DNA from: Alloscardovia venturai
GTDB lineage: Bacteria > Actinomycetota > Actinomycetes > Actinomycetales > Bifidobacteriaceae
Direction: 5' to 3'
Assembly (NCBI RefSeq): GCF_042676605.1
Contig: NZ_JBHTHQ010000021.1
Coordinates: 372,001 to 436,000, forward strand
Length of the DNA stretch: 64,000 bases
Shown: positions 23,999 to 34,143 of the stretch, one piece after another
How the letters are laid out: each line of letters opens with the position of its first letter
Numbering within the stretch: position 1 is the stretch's first letter
Notes under the pieces: model-generated
Told to the model about the DNA's origin: nothing
Seen by the model: only the letters and a program-made list of their open reading frames with translations
Databases searched by the model: none
Position numbers and translations under genes: made by a program

Positions 23999-25342
23999 AT
24001 GACTTATACCCATCATTCAAAATTTGCTGTTTGGAAAAATCCCTCCTATCTGCAAAGCTCACTAGGCATTTTCATGTTCTTCTGCTCATGGGGCATCTGG
24101 TGGTCTTTCTTCCAGCGTTGGCTCAATACCATTGGGCTCAATGGCACGGAAGTTGGGCAGATTTACTCTATTAATTCCCTCGCCACGTTGATTTTGATGT
24201 TCGTATACGGTGCAATTCAAGATCAACTTGGTATCAAGCGGCGCTTGGTCATCATCATTTCCACAGTAGCAGCTCTCATCGGACCATTCGTCCAGTTTAT
24301 TTACGCTCCAATGATTGAAGCAGGAGGTTCAGTTCGTTTTATCGGTGCATTCATCGGTTCTGTCGTACTCTCAGCCGGTTTTATGGCGGGATGCTCCCTT
24401 ATCGAAGCATTAACTGAGCGCTACTCTCGTAAGTTCAACTTTGAATATGGGCAGTCCCGTGCATGGGGATCTTTTGGCTATGCAATCGTGGCTCTTATCG
24501 CCGGTCATGTCTTCAATATCAATCCTCTTATTAACTTCTGGATGGGGTCAGCATTTGGCGTTATCATGCTCGGTATTTACATCTTTTGGATACCAAGCTC
24601 TCAGAAGGCTGAGCTCAAAAAAGAAACTGATCCTAATGCTGAGCCGACAAATCCATCTGTGAAGGAGATGGTTTCCGTACTCGGTATGCCTACGCTCTGG
24701 GTGCTAATCGTCTTTATGCTTTTAACCAATACATTCTATACTGTCTTTGATCAGCAGATGTTCCCGACATACTACACCAGCCTCTTCCCTACTGAGGAAA
24801 TCGGCAACAACACATACTCCACACTAAATGGCATTCAAGTATTCCTTGAATCTGCAATGATGGGCGTCGTACCTATCATCATGCGAAAAATTGGCGTACG
24901 TAATTCTCTCCTTCTCGGGGCATTTGTTATGTTTGCTCGCATTGGCTTATGTGGAGTGTTCCACGATCCAGTAATGGTTTCCATCGTGAAGCTTTTCCAT
25001 TCCATCGAAGTTCCTCTCTTTATCCTCCCAGCTTTCCGCTACTTCACTTTGCACTTCGACACCAAGCTTTCCGCAACGCTTTATATGGTAGGCTTCCAAA
25101 TTGCTTCCCAAGTCGGCCAAGTTATTTTCTCCACTCCACTTGGCGCTCTGCATGATAAGCTTGGCGATCGTCCGACCTTCTTCACTATTTCTGCGATCGT
25201 TCTCGTAGCACTCATCTACGGTTTCTTCGTCATCAAGCGAGACAATCAAGAAGTCGGCGGTGATCCGTTCTATACCGATAGACAGCTTGCTACGATGAAA
25301 ACACAAACATCCCAAACTACAGAAGCACACGCACACGCTTAA
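23999..25342 (+). CDS. LacY-family oligosaccharide:H+ symporter (sucrose permease candidate)
   Basis: A 447-residue protein with 12 predicted membrane helices. MFFCSWGIWWSFFQRWL near the start and the helix-6 region resemble the oligosaccharide:H+ symporter (LacY/CscB) family of the major facilitator superfamily. Downstream is a GH32 fructosidase and upstream a LacI regulator, so sucrose or a short fructooligosaccharide is the likely substrate. The charged loop (RRL after DQLGIK) is where MFS signature residues are expected. It ends in a His-rich tail (TEAHAHA). Confidence 0.88.
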   Translation: MTYTHHSKFAVWKNPSYLQSSLGIFMFFCSWGIWWSFFQRWLNTIGLNGTEVGQIYSINSLATLILMFVYGAIQDQLGIKRRLVIIISTVAALIGPFVQFIYAPMIEAGGSVRFIGAFIGSVVLSAGFMAGCSLIEALTERYSRKFNFEYGQSRAWGSFGYAIVALIAGHVFNINPLINFWMGSAFGVIMLGIYIFWIPSSQKAELKKETDPNAEPTNPSVKEMVSVLGMPTLWVLIVFMLLTNTFYTVFDQQMFPTYYTSLFPTEEIGNNTYSTLNGIQVFLESAMMGVVPIIMRKIGVRNSLLLGAFVMFARIGLCGVFHDPVMVSIVKLFHSIEVPLFILPAFRYFTLHFDTKLSATLYMVGFQIASQVGQVIFSTPLGALHDKLGDRPTFFTISAIVLVALIYGFFVIKRDNQEVGGDPFYTDRQLATMKTQTSQTTEAHAHA

Positions 25343-25403
25343 CTTAAGCAGTGAAACTTGCGCTCAGGAATTTAAAGAATCAGTTAAATCGAGGAGAGTT
25401 AAA

Positions 25404-26960
25404 ATGCGTAACTTTATCCCACAAGAGCCAGTTCTTAGCCCAATTCATGACCATGATAAGGAGCTGAAGAAGGCAGAATTAGGCGTATCGCAGCTTGCTG
25501 CGCATCGAAATAATCGATGGTATCCACAGTTCCATATCGCCTCGAACGGCGGCTGGATTAATGATCCTAACGGCCTGTGCTACTACAAAGGTCGCTGGCA
25601 TGTCTTCTACCAGCTTCACCCGTACGGTACACAGTGGGGTCCTATGCATTGGGGGCATGTATCTTCTTCTGATATGGTGACATGGAAACGAGAGCCCATT
25701 GCCTTTGCGCCGAGCCTTGAACAGGAAAAAGATGGCGTCTTCTCAGGGTCTGCTGTCCAAGGTGACGATGGTACTATGAAGTTCTACTATACGGGACACC
25801 GCTGGTCAAATGGAAAAGATAACACCGGCGGGGATTGGCAAGTTCAAATGCTTGCTGAGCCTGACGACGATAGCCTTACTCATTTCACTAAGCGCGGCAT
25901 GATTATCGATTGCCCTATTGAAGAGGTTAATCATCATTTCCGCGATCCTAAGGTGTGGAAGACAGACGGAACGTGGTACATGACATTCGGCGTTTCTTCC
26001 AAGGAAAATCGTGGTCAAATGTGGCTTTTCACGTCGAATGATATGGTGCATTGGACCTACGACCGTGTACTTTTCGAGCATCCAGACCCTGATGTCTTCA
26101 TGCTTGAGTGCCCTGATTTCTTCCCTATCAGGGACCATAACGGTAATGAAAAGTGGGTTATAGGATTTTCGGCAATGGGTGCGAAAGCGCATGGCTTCAT
26201 GAATCGCAATGTCAATAATGCTGGCTACATGATTGGTTCGTGGAAACCTGGCGAAGCATTTATCCCAGAAACTGACTTCCGCCTGTGGGACTGGGGACAC
26301 AACTACTATGCCCCGCAGTCTTTCAACGACGGTAAACGTCAAATCGTGTACGGTTGGATGAGCCCATTTACTGGTCCAATACCTATGGAGGACGATGGTT
26401 GGTGTGGTAATCTCACTCTTCCACGCGAAATTACCCTTGGCGCGGATGGCGATCTGCATACTTATCCTGTAGAGGAAATCGAAAGCCTGCGCACGTCAAC
26501 ACATGACTGGGGTGAGGTATCTCTTGACACCAATACTACTTATCGTTTAAGCGATAATGCTAGCGCTAGTGAGCTTGAGCTTAAACTCGACTTAGCTCAC
26601 CTGAGCGCTGAACGAACTGGAGTAAAAGTGCATCTGACTGCAGATGGAACTTATCTCTATATAGCCTATGATGCACAGTTAGGACGTGTAGTAATCGACC
26701 GTCAGGCTGCATATGCAGGAGATCGAGGATATCGTGCAGCTCCACTGAGTACCGAAGAACTCCACGCTGAAAAACTTGCACTTCGTATCTTTATAGACCG
26801 CGGTTGTGTCGAGGTCTATGTCAATGGAGGACGGCAAGCCATGAGCTCATACAGCTATGCAGGAGAAGGCTCTCGTGCTATCGAGCTCACGAGCGAGTCT
26901 GGCGCTGCTCATTATACAAACGTCCGTATGTATGAACTACGCTCGATTGGACTTGCATAA
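25404..26960 (+). CDS. GH32 beta-fructofuranosidase (sucrose/fructan hydrolase)
   Basis: A 518-residue intracellular enzyme (no signal peptide). GH32 motifs are in order: WINDPNG (Asp 54 nucleophile), RDPK (181-184) and MLECPDFF (Glu 236 acid/base), then a C-terminal beta-sandwich (about 370-515). It releases fructose from sucrose or fructooligosaccharides brought in by the preceding symporter. A GAGGAG site precedes the ATG. Substrate length preference is not evident. Confidence 0.95.
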   Translation: MRNFIPQEPVLSPIHDHDKELKKAELGVSQLAAHRNNRWYPQFHIASNGGWINDPNGLCYYKGRWHVFYQLHPYGTQWGPMHWGHVSSSDMVTWKREPIAFAPSLEQEKDGVFSGSAVQGDDGTMKFYYTGHRWSNGKDNTGGDWQVQMLAEPDDDSLTHFTKRGMIIDCPIEEVNHHFRDPKVWKTDGTWYMTFGVSSKENRGQMWLFTSNDMVHWTYDRVLFEHPDPDVFMLECPDFFPIRDHNGNEKWVIGFSAMGAKAHGFMNRNVNNAGYMIGSWKPGEAFIPETDFRLWDWGHNYYAPQSFNDGKRQIVYGWMSPFTGPIPMEDDGWCGNLTLPREITLGADGDLHTYPVEEIESLRTSTHDWGEVSLDTNTTYRLSDNASASELELKLDLAHLSAERTGVKVHLTADGTYLYIAYDAQLGRVVIDRQAAYAGDRGYRAAPLSTEELHAEKLALRIFIDRGCVEVYVNGGRQAMSSYSYAGEGSRAIELTSESGAAHYTNVRMYELRSIGLA

Positions 26961-26989
26961 AGCAGACACGGCATAGGCCCCCATTTCGC

Positions 26990-27019
26990 GCTGTGTCTCG
27001 ATTCAACGCGAGACACAGC
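26990..27019. terminator. Hairpin without U-tract between convergent GH32 and smc genes
   Basis: GCTGTGTCTCG (26990-27000) and CGAGACACAGC (27009-27019) form a perfect 11-base-pair stem over an 8-base loop, 30 bases after the GH32 stop. No T-run follows on either strand. It probably ends transcription from both sides, like U-less terminators reported in actinobacteria. Confidence 0.65.
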
Positions 27020-27047
27020 CACACACCGCTTAGCTCTAGCTTTAGTT

Positions 27048-30000
27048 TTAGCTTTCCAACGCACTACCCTGTTTCAGTCTCTGTGAAACCACTGCAGTCA
27101 CACCGTCGGAACGCATCGTTACCCCATACAACGCATCAGCGATACTCATCGTACGCTGTTGATGAGTAATGATGATGAGTTGGGCGTGCGAGCGCAGATC
27201 ATTAATCGCATTAAGTAAACGCGTCAAGTTGATGTCGTCTAAAGCTGCTTCAACCTCGTCCATGATATAAAAAGGACTTGGCCTGGCAGTAAAAATAGCG
27301 AAAAGAAGAGCCAAAGCTGTCAGCGAACGTTCACCACCAGAAAGTAAAGAAAGCTGTTTCACGCGCTTGCCAGCTGGACTTGCCTCAACAATGACGCCTG
27401 TACTCAGCAAATCATCAGGATTTTCAAGCTTTAATCGTCCAGTTCCTCCAGGGAATAATGTAGCGAAAACTTTCTGGAATGCCTCAGCAGTATCATCGTA
27501 TGCGTCTTTAAAGACCTGAATCATCGTAGAGTCCAAATCTTTAATAAGCCCCAGCAAGTCGTCTCGCGAGGTCACGACATCCTGTCGTTGTTCATTAAGA
27601 TACTTATGCCGCGCCTCGAGCGCATCGTACTCTTCTGTAGCAAGTGGATTGACTTTGCCCAGTGCCACAAGGTCATGCTTTGCCTTATCAAGCTTCTTCT
27701 GCTCAATGTCTCGTGAATACTCACATGTCTTAAAATTGCTGAGATCCTGCCGTTGCTCCTCCGTAAGGATTTTTGTCTCGTCAAGCATGATGAGCTGACC
27801 ATTCTCATCGAAGACAGGAACCGGTTGGTCAGGGCCATAGTGTTCAATAACGCTATCGACTGTGCTACCCAACTCGTCAAGGATACGCTGTTGAATCTGA
27901 CCATATTGGGTGGCAACTCGCTCACGCATAATGTCTAAATCATGCTCTTGATTACTCAAACGAGTCACATGAGGCTCTTGAGAATTACGCTTTTCACGCA
28001 GTAATGCTAACTCTTCATCATGCTGAGAAATCTGAGATTGAAGCTCGCTGCGCTGTTCAAGAACTCGATTAATATGCGTAGAAAGTTCCTCGGCTGCTGC
28101 TTGAGCTTTTTGAGCAACGCTCAATGCGCGAGAAGCTGCCCTTTCACGCTGCTTATTGCGCGCAGCGACTTCTGCTCGACGGCGCATAGCTTGCTGTGCT
28201 TGAGAACGCAATAGTGTCACTTGTCGTTCTAAAGACTCTGCATGCTGCTGCGCATTATTCCATGCAAGCCGTGCGGATACTTCTTTATCGCGAGCTTGCG
28301 CCAGTGCTTGGTCGTACTCATGTTCGCGGGAGGCAATTGTATTTATATCTGTTTCGGATGTCTGAGCGCTATGGGCGACTTCTAATTGGACTTGGAGATC
28401 CTGCAAAGTCACGGACTGAGATTCTTTTTGAGTCTCTAGATTGTGAATCTGCTCATCGACGTGTGCAATGCGACGTTGTAAGTCTTCTCGTGTCTGTGTA
28501 GCAGTACGCAAATTATCTTGTCGTTGCTGCATACGCACACGATTCTCTGTGATAGCTGTATGTACTTTATCGACAGTCGTCTGAGCAGCGGCACATTTTT
28601 CATCGAGTACTGCCTTCTCCTCGCGCGCTCGTGCAACCTTGATCTTGTTTTCCTTAACTTGTGCGAGCGCTTTATCTCGTCGGACAGTTAAGCTCAAGTC
28701 ACTAGGAGTTCTAGAAATTCCTCCCACTGCCCCAACGCGCGTAAATGTATCTGCTTGCTGAGTCATAGCAGTAGAAAAATTGCCAGATTCGATGGCGGAT
28801 GCAGCATCTTCGCGAGTCTGCACAAGGACAACGTCTAAGAGAAGTAGCCGCACTGCTGCTACAACGCCACGTGCTATAGACTCCTTTTCAGTGTCGATGA
28901 CATGTGGATTCAGATGAATAACTGATGCAGCAGCTACACTCCCACTATCTATGCTCTCCCTATCACGGTTAAGCCCAGGAGAATCTAAGTCTATAGGATG
29001 TATAACTATTGCGCGACCGATGTGCTGGTCATGAGCTAAATTCATAGCATCTAAAGCTGTACGTGAATCAGGTACTACTATCGCGCTCGCAAATGGTCCT
29101 AGCGCTTTGGCAATTGCCTCTTCCCATCCTTCGTCAATGTGAATATAATCGGCAAGTGCGCCGAGAGTTTCAACCGAGCTACGTTCAAGATCTTCTGATG
29201 TACTGCGCGATTCTAGCGTGTCATGTAATGCGTCAGCCTTAGACTGCAAGGAAATAATCGTATTATCAAGTTCGCGAATATGCATATCAGCAGTTTCACG
29301 CTCCTCGCGAAGCTGGCGAAAACTTTCCTGAGCTTTTTCTAAATCTCTGTCTAAATTATCGTTTGCCAATCCACTGTCTTGCTGAAGGGAATCTACACGC
29401 TCTTGTGTTTCTTTAAGTGACTGATAATATGTGTCTTTCTGCGTGACAAGGTCGCATATGCGTGCCGCTATCCCCTGAATTTGTGCTTCTTGGCGAGCGA
29501 TTGTCTCTTTGAGTTTTGCCTTATGAGCCTGACGCTCTTGAGCAGATTTACGCAATTGTGTCATCAGTTGACGTATCTGAGCTAATTCCTGCTCGACTCT
29601 CGCACGCTCTTGAGTAGTTTTGTCGAAGGTAAGACGTGCGTCGTCTGTAGCATTTTTTGCTGTAGCGAGTTGAGCTTCTAATTCATCAGCGCGTTTATTA
29701 AGTAAATCCGGATTATCTCCGCCAACCGTGACAATTTGCGAGCGCAGCGAATTCTCTCGCTCTGCAGCCAAGGCGGCAAGAGATTTCAAGCGTTCTTGGA
29801 GCTGTGCCATGGTGTGATAAGTCTGATTGATAGCGTCGATTGCGGGGCTTGACTGTCCGGCAAGACGTTCTAAGCGTTCAATGTCAAGCTTGATAGACGT
29901 TAGCTCCTGACGAGCAGATTGAAGTTCTCCACGAGTTGCAACAAGTTTCGAACGCACCTCGTCACGCTGAGCTTGAAGTCTTGAGGCATCGTCTGCAAGT

Positions 30001-30686
30001 AACCGTGATGACGCATCGCGAATAATGACTTGGATGCTATCTGCGCGTCGGCTCACTCTCGCCTGCCGGCGAAGTGGTCCTAATTGGCGGTGAATTTCAG
30101 CAAGTAAGTCATCGAGCCTGTCAACATTATCCTGAGTGGATTGAAGTTTACGCAACGCACGCTCTTTGCGCTTACGATGTTTCAAAATACCTGCTGCTTC
30201 TTCGATAAAGGCACGATTGTCAGCAGGAGTAGCCTTAAGAATTGAGTCAAGACGTCCCTGTCCCACGACGACATGCATATGTGCGCCAAGTCCTGTATCG
30301 GACAGAAGTTCTTGCACATCAAGCAGTCGCACCGGCGTACCATTGATGGCATACTCCGAGCCACCGTTGCGGAAAATCGTACGCGAAATCGTTACCTCAG
30401 AGTAATCAATGTTGAGCGTTCCATCTGTATTATCAATCGTCAAGCTTACCTGTGCACGACCTAGTGGTGGGCGACTCGAAGTACCTGCGAAGATGACATC
30501 TTCCATAGATGAGCCGCGCAGTGACTTTGCACCCTGCTCGCCCATGACCCACGCAAGCGCATCGACGACATTTGATTTTCCTGAACCATTGGGGCCAACT
30601 ATTGCAGTCACACCAGGTTCGAAATGCAGTGTCGTTGCATTTGCAAAGGATTTAAATCCTCGGATGGATAGTTCCTTAACGTACAT
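27048..30686 (-). CDS. smc: Chromosome segregation ATPase SMC
   Basis: A 1212-residue SMC protein: Walker A GPNGSGKSN near the N-terminus, two long coiled-coil arms (about 170-500 and 680-1000), a hinge (about 500-680, with VETLGALADYIHID and VVRLLLLDVVLV), then signature LSGGERSLTALALLFAIF and Walker B YIMDEVEAALDD. It compacts and separates chromosomes. I chose the ATG at 30686 (MYVKELSIRGFKSF), which begins at the conserved N-terminus. It overlaps the end of folC by 11 bases. Length and domain order are normal. Confidence 0.97.
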   Translation of the reverse strand: MYVKELSIRGFKSFANATTLHFEPGVTAIVGPNGSGKSNVVDALAWVMGEQGAKSLRGSSMEDVIFAGTSSRPPLGRAQVSLTIDNTDGTLNIDYSEVTISRTIFRNGGSEYAINGTPVRLLDVQELLSDTGLGAHMHVVVGQGRLDSILKATPADNRAFIEEAAGILKHRKRKERALRKLQSTQDNVDRLDDLLAEIHRQLGPLRRQARVSRRADSIQVIIRDASSRLLADDASRLQAQRDEVRSKLVATRGELQSARQELTSIKLDIERLERLAGQSSPAIDAINQTYHTMAQLQERLKSLAALAAERENSLRSQIVTVGGDNPDLLNKRADELEAQLATAKNATDDARLTFDKTTQERARVEQELAQIRQLMTQLRKSAQERQAHKAKLKETIARQEAQIQGIAARICDLVTQKDTYYQSLKETQERVDSLQQDSGLANDNLDRDLEKAQESFRQLREERETADMHIRELDNTIISLQSKADALHDTLESRSTSEDLERSSVETLGALADYIHIDEGWEEAIAKALGPFASAIVVPDSRTALDAMNLAHDQHIGRAIVIHPIDLDSPGLNRDRESIDSGSVAAASVIHLNPHVIDTEKESIARGVVAAVRLLLLDVVLVQTREDAASAIESGNFSTAMTQQADTFTRVGAVGGISRTPSDLSLTVRRDKALAQVKENKIKVARAREEKAVLDEKCAAAQTTVDKVHTAITENRVRMQQRQDNLRTATQTREDLQRRIAHVDEQIHNLETQKESQSVTLQDLQVQLEVAHSAQTSETDINTIASREHEYDQALAQARDKEVSARLAWNNAQQHAESLERQVTLLRSQAQQAMRRRAEVAARNKQRERAASRALSVAQKAQAAAEELSTHINRVLEQRSELQSQISQHDEELALLREKRNSQEPHVTRLSNQEHDLDIMRERVATQYGQIQQRILDELGSTVDSVIEHYGPDQPVPVFDENGQLIMLDETKILTEEQRQDLSNFKTCEYSRDIEQKKLDKAKHDLVALGKVNPLATEEYDALEARHKYLNEQRQDVVTSRDDLLGLIKDLDSTMIQVFKDAYDDTAEAFQKVFATLFPGGTGRLKLENPDDLLSTGVIVEASPAGKRVKQLSLLSGGERSLTALALLFAIFTARPSPFYIMDEVEAALDDINLTRLLNAINDLRSHAQLIIITHQQRTMSIADALYGVTMRSDGVTAVVSQRLKQGSALES

Positions 30687-32271
30687 CAGTAGAATCGGTA
30701 GAATCAGCAGGATTATCCGCCACAATATCAGCTAGCGTCGCATCGAGATACTCGACATCATTGATAGCCTTATCAAACTCTTCTTCACTCATAGCATCAA
30801 TGGTTTCATCATCGTATACACCTGTATCTTCACTAAACTCGGTGTGTTTTCCTGCCGCGCGATCTTCTTTAGAATTGAGCAATTCAGCGTTGTTATGTTC
30901 CTTGAGAAGTATGCGCGCGTCACCTGCAGTGACGAAGCTGCCAAAAATCAAGACACCATGCCCGTAACCTACACCCATATCATCTTCACTATCAACGGCA
31001 TCGACTGCAGCCTGAATAGCGTCTGGCATAGCGTCCTCGCGAATGACTCGGTCTGATCCGAACACGCTGATAGCTATCTTTTCCAAGTCATCCACAGGCA
31101 TGACGCGTGAATTCCACGAATTTTGTGTAACGATAAGCTTAGATAGGACAGGTTCCATGATACCGAGCACCGTCTCAACTTCCTTATCTTTCATCATAGA
31201 GACGACGCCTACGAGGTCAGTGAAATCAAAGTTCTCCTCTATCGCGTTACGAAGAGCAGTGATAGCGTTTTCATTATGACCACCATCGACAATGATAGTT
31301 GGCGATCGTCGTACAACCTCTATACGCCCTGGGACTTTGACAGTGGACAATGCCTGAGATACAACCTCCGAGTCAAGTTGTCCTGATACAGGTATTACGA
31401 CTTCAGCTGCCGCGATTGCTGCAAGCGCATTATGAGCCTGATGCTCACCAAACATGGATACAGGAATCTGCTCATATACACCGTACGGTGTAGTAAATGT
31501 AGCTACTTGACCGCCAACAGCGGGTGCACGCCCCGAAATTTCAAGCTCATATCCATCGCGCTCCACTGCTTGAGCGCCAACTTCCTGAGCAGCGTCGAGT
31601 AAAATAGGCATGACTTCATGCTCATGTGGTTGACATCCGACGATAACTGTAGAGTTTGGTTTGATAATACCAGCTTTTTCACGCGCAATGTCTTCTACAG
31701 TGTCACCAAGCCATTGCATGTGATCCATGTCTACCGGTCCAATGACTGCGGCATCTGCGTCGAGAACATTCGTGGCATCCCACTGTCCACCCATTCCAAC
31801 TTCTACAATTGCCACATCAACTGGTGCATCAGCGAAGGCCCATATAGCCATAGTCGTAAGTACTTCGAAGAAACTCATTCGAGGTCCACCTTGAGCAACT
31901 GACTCACGATCAACCATATCGATGAAGTCTTTAACTTCTAGCCATGTCTCAACAAAACGGTCGTCGCCTAATCGCTGACCATCTATACAGATACGCTCCG
32001 TCACCGATTCAACATGTGGTGAGGTATATAAACCTGTCCGCAAACCGTACGCGCGACACAAGGATTCTGTCATACGCGCAGTAGAACCCTTACCATTTGT
32101 GCCCGTAATATGCACGACACGAAATGTCTCTTGCGGAGACCCTAGGTAGTCAAGCACCTTCTTCATTCTGTCCAAACTCGGATCAAAATCATGCTCAGGC
32201 GAACGCGACATAATTTCACGATACACTTCAGCCATTGTCGGTGTGCCAGATTGTTCTACCTCATAAGTCAT
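30676..32271 (-). CDS. folC: Folylpolyglutamate synthase/dihydrofolate synthase
   Basis: A 531-residue Mur-ligase fold enzyme. The ATP loop is HITGTNGKGSTARM; LYTSPHVESVTERI and VEVGMGGQWDATNV are the family signatures. It adds glutamate to folates and, in bacteria, may also make dihydrofolate. The C-terminal about 80 residues are an acidic extension (DDETIDAMSEEEFDKAIND) beyond the usual about 430. The ATG at 32271 has no clear ribosome binding site but TATAAAAT lies just upstream, so the mRNA may be leaderless. A longer frame extends to 32379 but runs into the divergent promoter region. Confidence 0.92.
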   Translation of the reverse strand: MTYEVEQSGTPTMAEVYREIMSRSPEHDFDPSLDRMKKVLDYLGSPQETFRVVHITGTNGKGSTARMTESLCRAYGLRTGLYTSPHVESVTERICIDGQRLGDDRFVETWLEVKDFIDMVDRESVAQGGPRMSFFEVLTTMAIWAFADAPVDVAIVEVGMGGQWDATNVLDADAAVIGPVDMDHMQWLGDTVEDIAREKAGIIKPNSTVIVGCQPHEHEVMPILLDAAQEVGAQAVERDGYELEISGRAPAVGGQVATFTTPYGVYEQIPVSMFGEHQAHNALAAIAAAEVVIPVSGQLDSEVVSQALSTVKVPGRIEVVRRSPTIIVDGGHNENAITALRNAIEENFDFTDLVGVVSMMKDKEVETVLGIMEPVLSKLIVTQNSWNSRVMPVDDLEKIAISVFGSDRVIREDAMPDAIQAAVDAVDSEDDMGVGYGHGVLIFGSFVTAGDARILLKEHNNAELLNSKEDRAAGKHTEFSEDTGVYDDETIDAMSEEEFDKAINDVEYLDATLADIVADNPADSTDSTDVR

Positions 32272-32401
32272 AGGGCTTATTTTATAAAGGATTGAGGACG
32301 GTTGCCATGAGCGAAATTCGTCATAAAATCTCACTTCAAAAGTCACGTGTACGCCATAGAGTGGAAACATTCTATTCATGTCAATTCAAGGAGTTACCTT
32401 C

Positions 32402-33979
32402 ATGGTATCTGATAACGAAAAAGCTCCAGAAACCCGTGCTGAAGCAGATGCTTCCGACTCTATGGCAGACCGCTCTCACAACCGTACTTTACGCCCACAA
32501 TCCACTACCTTCTCCGAGTTTATGCTCTCAGGATGGGGCGAGGAGAATGCGCATACTCAGCGCCTCGAGTCCAGCTCCTTCACTCCAGCTCGTCTCGAAG
32601 CCCTTGGCAAGCGTTTCCCCGGAGAGCGTCTTGTCATCCCAGCAGGACAGGCGAAAGTACGCAATGACGACTGCGACTACGCTTTCCGTCCAGATTCTGC
32701 CTTTGCATATTATACTGGTCTTGGGCAGGATTATGAAGCAGGAGCCGTCCTCGTGCTTCATCCGCTAGCACCAGATTCTGCAGAAGCTGCTCAAGGTAAG
32801 ACTCACACACCTGTCATCTATCTCCATCCGCGTAGCGATCAGTCCACGCAGGAGTATTATCGTTCTGCTGCTTACGGCGAGTATTGGGTAGGAGCTCGTC
32901 CAGGTCTTGAGGGCATCACACAAATGACCGGTATCGAAACTGCTGACATTGCTGGGCTTAATGATGCTCTTTCTAAAGATGTAGGCAATGAAGCTGGTGC
33001 AGTGCGTGTGCGTATTATTCGCAATATTGATGCAGAAGTCACCGCTACTGTCGATGCTATCCGTCAGGAAAATGGTTATAACGATTCTGACTCGAATGCT
33101 TCAGACGACAACAAATTCTATGAATTCACTTCTGAAGCGCGCATGATAAAAGATAACTATGAAATAGCTCAGATGCGCAAAGCGATTGTAGCAACCAAAG
33201 AAGGCTTTACTCGTATGCTTTCTGCTCTTCCTCATGCGCGAGGTAAAGAGCGCGGAGAGCGTATCCTCGAAGGCCAGTTTAATGCCAACGCACGTGAAAA
33301 AGGCAACGCTGAAGGATACGGTACTATCGTCGCCTCTGGCACACATGCTCCTACTCTTCACTGGATGCGCAATACAGGCACCATTAATGACGGTGAACTT
33401 CTTCTCATCGATGCCGGCGTAGAGGTTGATTCTCTCTATACTGCTGATATCACTCGTACATTCCCCGTCAATGGGAAGTTCACTCCTCTTCAGCGTGAAC
33501 TCTATAGCGTCGTCTTAAAGGCCCAGCAGGCAGGGTTCGAAGCAGCACGACCTGGAGCGACATACTCAGATATTCATCATGCTTGTATGCGAGTTCTCGC
33601 TGAAGCAATGCATGAGTGGGGCATTCTCCCAGTATCCGTAGAAGAGTCCTTGAGTCCTGAGGGTCAGCAGCATCGTCGTTGGCATGCATGTGGTGTCGCA
33701 CACCACTTAGGACTGGACGTACACGACTGCTCACAGGCACGTTACGAGTCCTATCAAGGAGCAAAGCTCGCTCCAGGAATGATTTTCACCATTGAGCCAG
33801 GGCTCTATTTCAAAGAAAATGATATGCTCGTTCCGCCAGAGTTCCGCGGTGTGGGCATTCGCATCGAAGATGACGTTTTGATGACTGAGAATGGTCCAGA
33901 ATGGTTATCTATCGACATTCCTAAGCAGATTGACGATGTCGAGGCATGGATGGCACAGGCAGCAGATCAAGAAAAATAG
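32402..33979 (+). CDS. pepP: Xaa-Pro aminopeptidase (M24B)
   Basis: A 525-residue metallopeptidase. The N-terminal domain holds YYTGLGQDYEAGAVLV; the pita-bread catalytic domain has metal ligands LIDAGVE, ADITRTFP, HHLGLDVHD, FTIEPGLYF and GIRIEDDV. It removes an N-terminal residue next to proline, useful for Pro-rich peptides such as casein or mucin fragments. The ATG at 32402 has AAGGAG eight bases upstream, so I prefer it over an ATG at 32378. It is divergent from folC. The Ser/Asp-rich N-terminus is typical of actinobacterial PepP. Confidence 0.95.
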   Translation: MVSDNEKAPETRAEADASDSMADRSHNRTLRPQSTTFSEFMLSGWGEENAHTQRLESSSFTPARLEALGKRFPGERLVIPAGQAKVRNDDCDYAFRPDSAFAYYTGLGQDYEAGAVLVLHPLAPDSAEAAQGKTHTPVIYLHPRSDQSTQEYYRSAAYGEYWVGARPGLEGITQMTGIETADIAGLNDALSKDVGNEAGAVRVRIIRNIDAEVTATVDAIRQENGYNDSDSNASDDNKFYEFTSEARMIKDNYEIAQMRKAIVATKEGFTRMLSALPHARGKERGERILEGQFNANAREKGNAEGYGTIVASGTHAPTLHWMRNTGTINDGELLLIDAGVEVDSLYTADITRTFPVNGKFTPLQRELYSVVLKAQQAGFEAARPGATYSDIHHACMRVLAEAMHEWGILPVSVEESLSPEGQQHRRWHACGVAHHLGLDVHDCSQARYESYQGAKLAPGMIFTIEPGLYFKENDMLVPPEFRGVGIRIEDDVLMTENGPEWLSIDIPKQIDDVEAWMAQAADQEK

Positions 33980-34033
33980 CCTATCGACTATTTATTCCGA
34001 ACCAACCCCCAGCCACATCGGCTACGTTATACA

Positions 34034-34069
34034 GGGAGAGATTGCTCAAAGAGCTTTCTCTCCCCTTTT
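34034..34069 (+). terminator. Terminator after pepP
   Basis: GGGAGAGA-TT-GCTC (34034-34047) and GAGC-TT-TCTCTCCC (34051-34064) pair with an internal TT/TT mismatch and loop AAA, followed by CTTTT. Confidence 0.85.
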
Positions 34070-34143
34070 CGCTCTCAGAAATTTTCTGTATGTACCCATC
34101 CGCTTGAATGCAGTAGTACTACTTATCGCCACAACTCCGTATA